Shown: positions 62,201 to 64,000 of the stretch, in pieces | How the letters are laid out: every line of letters starts with the position of its first letter | How positions within the stretch are numbered: the stretch's first letter is position 1 | Source: DATKOF01 sp035524795 | GTDB taxonomy: Bacteria; Pseudomonadota; Gammaproteobacteria; Burkholderiales; SG8-41 | NCBI GenBank assembly: GCA_035524795.1 | Contig: DATKOF010000021.1 | Span: 1-64,000 of the forward strand | Reading direction: 5' to 3' | Length of the DNA stretch: 64,000 bases | Notes under the pieces: generated by a model | Databases searched by the model: none | Told to the model about the DNA's origin: nothing | The model's input: only the letters and a program-made list of their open reading frames with translations | Position numbers and translations under genes: made by a program

Positions 62201-64000
62201 ATACAGGCTTTCCGTCAGCGGTGTGCGCGAAGACGCGACCACGCCCTGTATCGCGTTGACCAGCGTGGTGCGATTGCCGTAATAGGGGGTATCGGTCGAG
62301 TTGCTGCCCATGCGGTGGATCGCATAGGCAATGTTGCCGCCCTCGCTCGCCAGCGTGGTGTCGGTCTTGTTGAAGACCTCCAGGCCCGCACGGATACCGT
62401 CAGTGGTGCTGACCAGTGTGGACAGCGCGTCCTTGGCGACCTGCAGCCGCGTCTTGCGGCCGATCGGGCTGCAGGTTGCGCTGGACGAGATCGTCCCGCT
62501 GATGATCAGGGCGCCGCTGGTGTCGCGGCAGGCCTTGGCGCCGAACAGCCAGTTCAGATAATTGACCGAATAGACGTCGATATTTTTCGTGGAATCAGCC
62601 GCCACCCGGTACGAGGTATTCGCCGAAGTCGTATAGGCCTGGGTAAGAGCGGTGTTCGGCGTCGCGGTGGTGCTGGTGTTGGCGGCAGTGGCGAACGTAC
62701 GGTTGACCGAAGTCGGATAGCTGTTGGCGCCCGGGTTGAACGACGGCCCGTCGTTCAGGCACTCGTGATACAGGTTGGCCTGCGTTGCGTTCTGCTTGTA
62801 GGCTTGATAATAATAAGTCGAAGCACTTACTCCCGGAATCGCAACGATGGTAGTCGTCTGATTGGGGCAGACCGCGGTGTTGACGCCGGTGGTGATCGTT
62901 GTCGAGTTGTCGCAGGCCACGCCATAACGCGTCGCGCAGGTCTGATCGGTGTTCGATTCCGTCGTCGCGCAACTGCGGTTGTAGGTCTGGCTGTTGCCGC
63001 GGATCGTCAGCGATGTGCCGCCCGAGAACGCGCAAGTCGTCAGCGGATTGGTCGTGGTGCGCGTGGTGTTCGGATTCGGCGCGGCGGTCGGTGCGTTCGG
63101 CCGCGTGCCGGCGGTATAGGTGGTGGCGACATTATATTTGAGGCCGCCGCTGCAGGTGCCGCCGTAAGTGTAGTTGCCGGCGCTGATCGAGTTAGTGCAG
63201 CCCGCGCTGGCGAAAGTGCCGGCGGCGAACTGCGCCGGCGTGTACGGGCCCATTACGAAGCTCTGGCTGACCCCGTTAAGGGTTTTCGGATTGGTGGTGG
63301 CGGCAGTCGAGCAGCTGGCGGTCGAGCCGGACTCCGTGCAGGTGCCGCCATAGTAGAAATAGCCCTGTCCCTCGATGTTGACACTCGATCTGCCGGACCA
63401 TGCGCAACTGCCGACGGTGATCGTGCTCTGGCTGCTTGCCGAGCAATTGGTATTGATGTACTGGGTCAGAAAGCTGGTCTGTGTTACCGGTGTGCCGCAG
63501 CTGGCGGGCGGGGAGAAATCACCGCAGGCCAGATGCGGCGCGCTGTAGCCGAGCGCCACCGTGCGCGGATCCGAGCAGCTGGGAGAGCCATTGGTCGAGC
63601 AGTTGCCGCCGCCGACACGCAGAGTGCTCTGGGCATCGCGCTCACTCCAGCCCGCGGTGTATTTGCATTGCTGAGTCCAGGTCGCATTCTGGGCAGAGAC
63701 CGCGCCTTGTGAAATGGCGACGCAGGTGCTGGTGGCTGCCGGACCGGTGCTGGAATTGCAGGCGGCAGTTGTGTCGTAGTAAGCGGGAGTTCCGGTCGCC
63801 ATGCCAAACGCAGACGAAGCATCACGGTTGCCTTTCCATGCTGTGAAATTCCAGGCGCTGCCGATCTGAGAGGTGATCCCGTACCAACCGAGCACTGTTT
63901 GCAGTACCGCATAGCTGCCGGATGTGGAACCGGTCAGGTTGTAGCTGTAGGGATAGCCGTTGATGATAGATTGATAGGTGTAGCCGCCGAGGTCGGCTTG
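59252..64000 (-). CDS. pilY1: Type IV pilus tip/biogenesis protein PilY1 (N-terminus beyond the window)
   Basis: At least 1,582 residues are open from the window edge to the stop at 59252; there is no stop in 63896-64000, so the true start lies outside. A von Willebrand-like region contains NFIVLITNGQPEDDF. The C-terminal half is a PilY1 beta-propeller with repeated WxFDIDDSSPSNW-like and DALYVGSGDKEHP-like blades, and the EF-hand-like calcium loop DQNNNGIIDGSD. PilY1 regulates pilus extension/retraction and adhesion. The N-terminal visible part is Cys, Ser and Thr-rich, with many Cys pairs suited to disulfides. Minor pilin genes are expected upstream on the minus strand, outside the window. 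Confidence 0.9.
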   Translation of the reverse strand, partial: QADLGGYTYQSIINGYPYSYNLTGSTSGSYAVLQTVLGWYGITSQIGSAWNFTAWKGNRDASSAFGMATGTPAYYDTTAACNSSTGPAATSTCVAISQGAVSAQNATWTQQCKYTAGWSERDAQSTLRVGGGNCSTNGSPSCSDPRTVALGYSAPHLACGDFSPPASCGTPVTQTSFLTQYINTNCSASSQSTITVGSCAWSGRSSVNIEGQGYFYYGGTCTESGSTASCSTAATTNPKTLNGVSQSFVMGPYTPAQFAAGTFASAGCTNSISAGNYTYGGTCSGGLKYNVATTYTAGTRPNAPTAAPNPNTTRTTTNPLTTCAFSGGTSLTIRGNSQTYNRSCATTESNTDQTCATRYGVACDNSTTITTGVNTAVCPNQTTTIVAIPGVSASTYYYQAYKQNATQANLYHECLNDGPSFNPGANSYPTSVNRTFATAANTSTTATPNTALTQAYTTSANTSYRVAADSTKNIDVYSVNYLNWLFGAKACRDTSGALIISGTISSSATCSPIGRKTRLQVAKDALSTLVSTTDGIRAGLEVFNKTDTTLASEGGNIAYAIHRMGSNSTDTPYYGNRTTLVNAIQGVVASSRTPLTESLYEAYRYFSGRTPVFGTLTTTAQSGGTVSAGYDTSVGTNSDSTPNTIYLRNSGGTYNSPMMNNPNVAGPAGCQKNFIVLITNGQPEDDFSANAAIKTMRWHNVALNKYVSPRTDLDSNWPNGTSYNQIPAVAGGNPYGPVDLASTANDGGYIWLDELSYFLSYADVSPGAQNYVGESITDLLPGQQTINTYTIGFAGVSSPVVQDAAQQANGNFYIAQNAAQLSQALTAVLNAIRNWNPTGTGFAVPLDTLNRGQSSNDIFISFFGPSPNDTWQGTVKKFEIGVGDAQCGTGVTVCLIGQTVLATGNYNINDIDPLTGQSVIDPTSTSFWGPSNLQDGSSPNKGGTGYQLINNTPSYTPSTRKVYTFLSNGVSTTTDLTDSGNLVQPGNTAITGAMLGTGSAATRETLINYILGGSTTDPNCTDGDASTLCTTWASWPHFDVQHAAPAIVTYDSTQDPPIQYVYYVQDNGMVTAADANTGQEKWSFLIEEALPQLSALQANLQGPEIYVADGNPAVFFDDQNNNGIIDGSDRVWLFFGLRRGGRVLYALDITNKDRPLFKWKITANSGSGMVCLGHAACTPNAQFNELGQTWSTPMVGTIRNLGAATGHIPALIFAGGYDPLEDVMPWVGDPVTHKDTMGRAVYVINADTANIINSWGVGQSGSYRTGNTITTSAIPSDVAALNMDGDAQGYLDRIYVGDLGGNVWRFDIDDSSPSNWRGEQLATLSDATGEKRKFFYAPAVAPSYRPFRFDAVYVGSGDKEHPLCTSSGSNNPCPAYAASDKVFMLMDDPSLNSGGGTPTPAGPSALSTPITQSTLVNLSDTNVNGATDTTLTGSQGWKRSLDNGEKVSTQPTVFFNELRFGTYAPLAQNNSCTPPGQGRVNQINSLYGSLEALNGSSISASSRYYADFLARGYISIGSTIVVNTGGAGTTVGVVGGTNSEQNQGAGFRAIFLPIISESGTKFIQIGTIGGATKIYWYLEPEQ

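Noticed and set aside
61049..63712. 887-codon open frame opposite pilY1
   Set aside because: It is antisense to a gene with clear PilY1 motifs and has Arg/Gly/Ala-rich non-protein-like composition caused by the high G+C of the other strand.

Overview
The window is a stretch of high-G+C bacterial chromosome. Its gene orders (pcnB-folK-dgk-panB-panC; queA-tgt-yajC-secD-secF; rpsT divergent from murJ; cysI-DUF934-cysH-cysD-cysN-cobA; ribF-ileS-lspA-ispH) and the absence of cysJ and cysC genes beside the sulfate genes point to a betaproteobacterium. I cannot name the genus from sequence alone. Almost everything is chromosomal housekeeping DNA; no rRNA operon, CRISPR array or prophage is visible.

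Layout. 1-484: the end of an IS3-family element that has cut into an older gene. 485-2229: a FecCD-type permease and its ATPase. 2277-7925: an overlapping chain of RNA 3'-end, folate, nucleotide and pantothenate genes, closed by a MASE1-GGDEF diguanylate cyclase. 7962-8672: a conserved membrane protein, tRNA-Leu(CAA) and crossed divergent promoters. 8680-14729: queA-tgt-yajC-secDF-dedA. 14726-20494: purB, a GST-like protein, mnmA, a NUDIX enzyme, a small Ala/Lys secreted protein, icd and a cold-shock gene. 20754-27800: clpS-clpA, an orphan Rieske oxygenase and xseB-ispA-dxs. 27802-28073: a 272-bp inverted-repeat element. 28120-32526: folE, ribA, a retropepsin-like protease, a glutamine amidotransferase, yajQ and argG. 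32533-35652: an accessory pocket between argG and argF, holding a HEPN-like gene between direct repeats, a lipoprotein candidate, a membrane protein with a degenerate J domain and a PEP-CTERM protein. 35653-39841: argF-argD, rpsT and murJ.

39848-53644 is a sulfur regulon: cysB, a TauE/SafE permease, the APS-to-sulfide genes with a siroheme-synthesis methyltransferase, then oscA, an OprO/OprP-type porin, sbp and cysTWA. 53711-59182 holds ribF-ileS-lspA-ispH, and the window ends inside a large pilY1 on the minus strand.

The sulfur regulon is the most interesting part. OscA, the 538-residue porin and the sulfate-binding protein contain no Met or Cys after the initiator Met, and CysTWA contain very few. 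The porin therefore looks like a sulfur-starvation protein, probably an outer-membrane sulfate channel rather than a phosphate channel. Two tandem hairpins separate this sulfur-free front half from cysTWA. The two sulfur operons share the 12-mer TAACACAATATT at the same distance (26 nt from motif end to -10 start) from their putative -10 boxes, consistent with one activator site, most simply CysB. Other points are a base-composition mosaic inside ileS, altered cofactor-pocket residues in isocitrate dehydrogenase, divergent genes whose start codons are 12 bp apart, and queA and ispH with TATAAT boxes so close to their starts that leaderless transcripts are possible.
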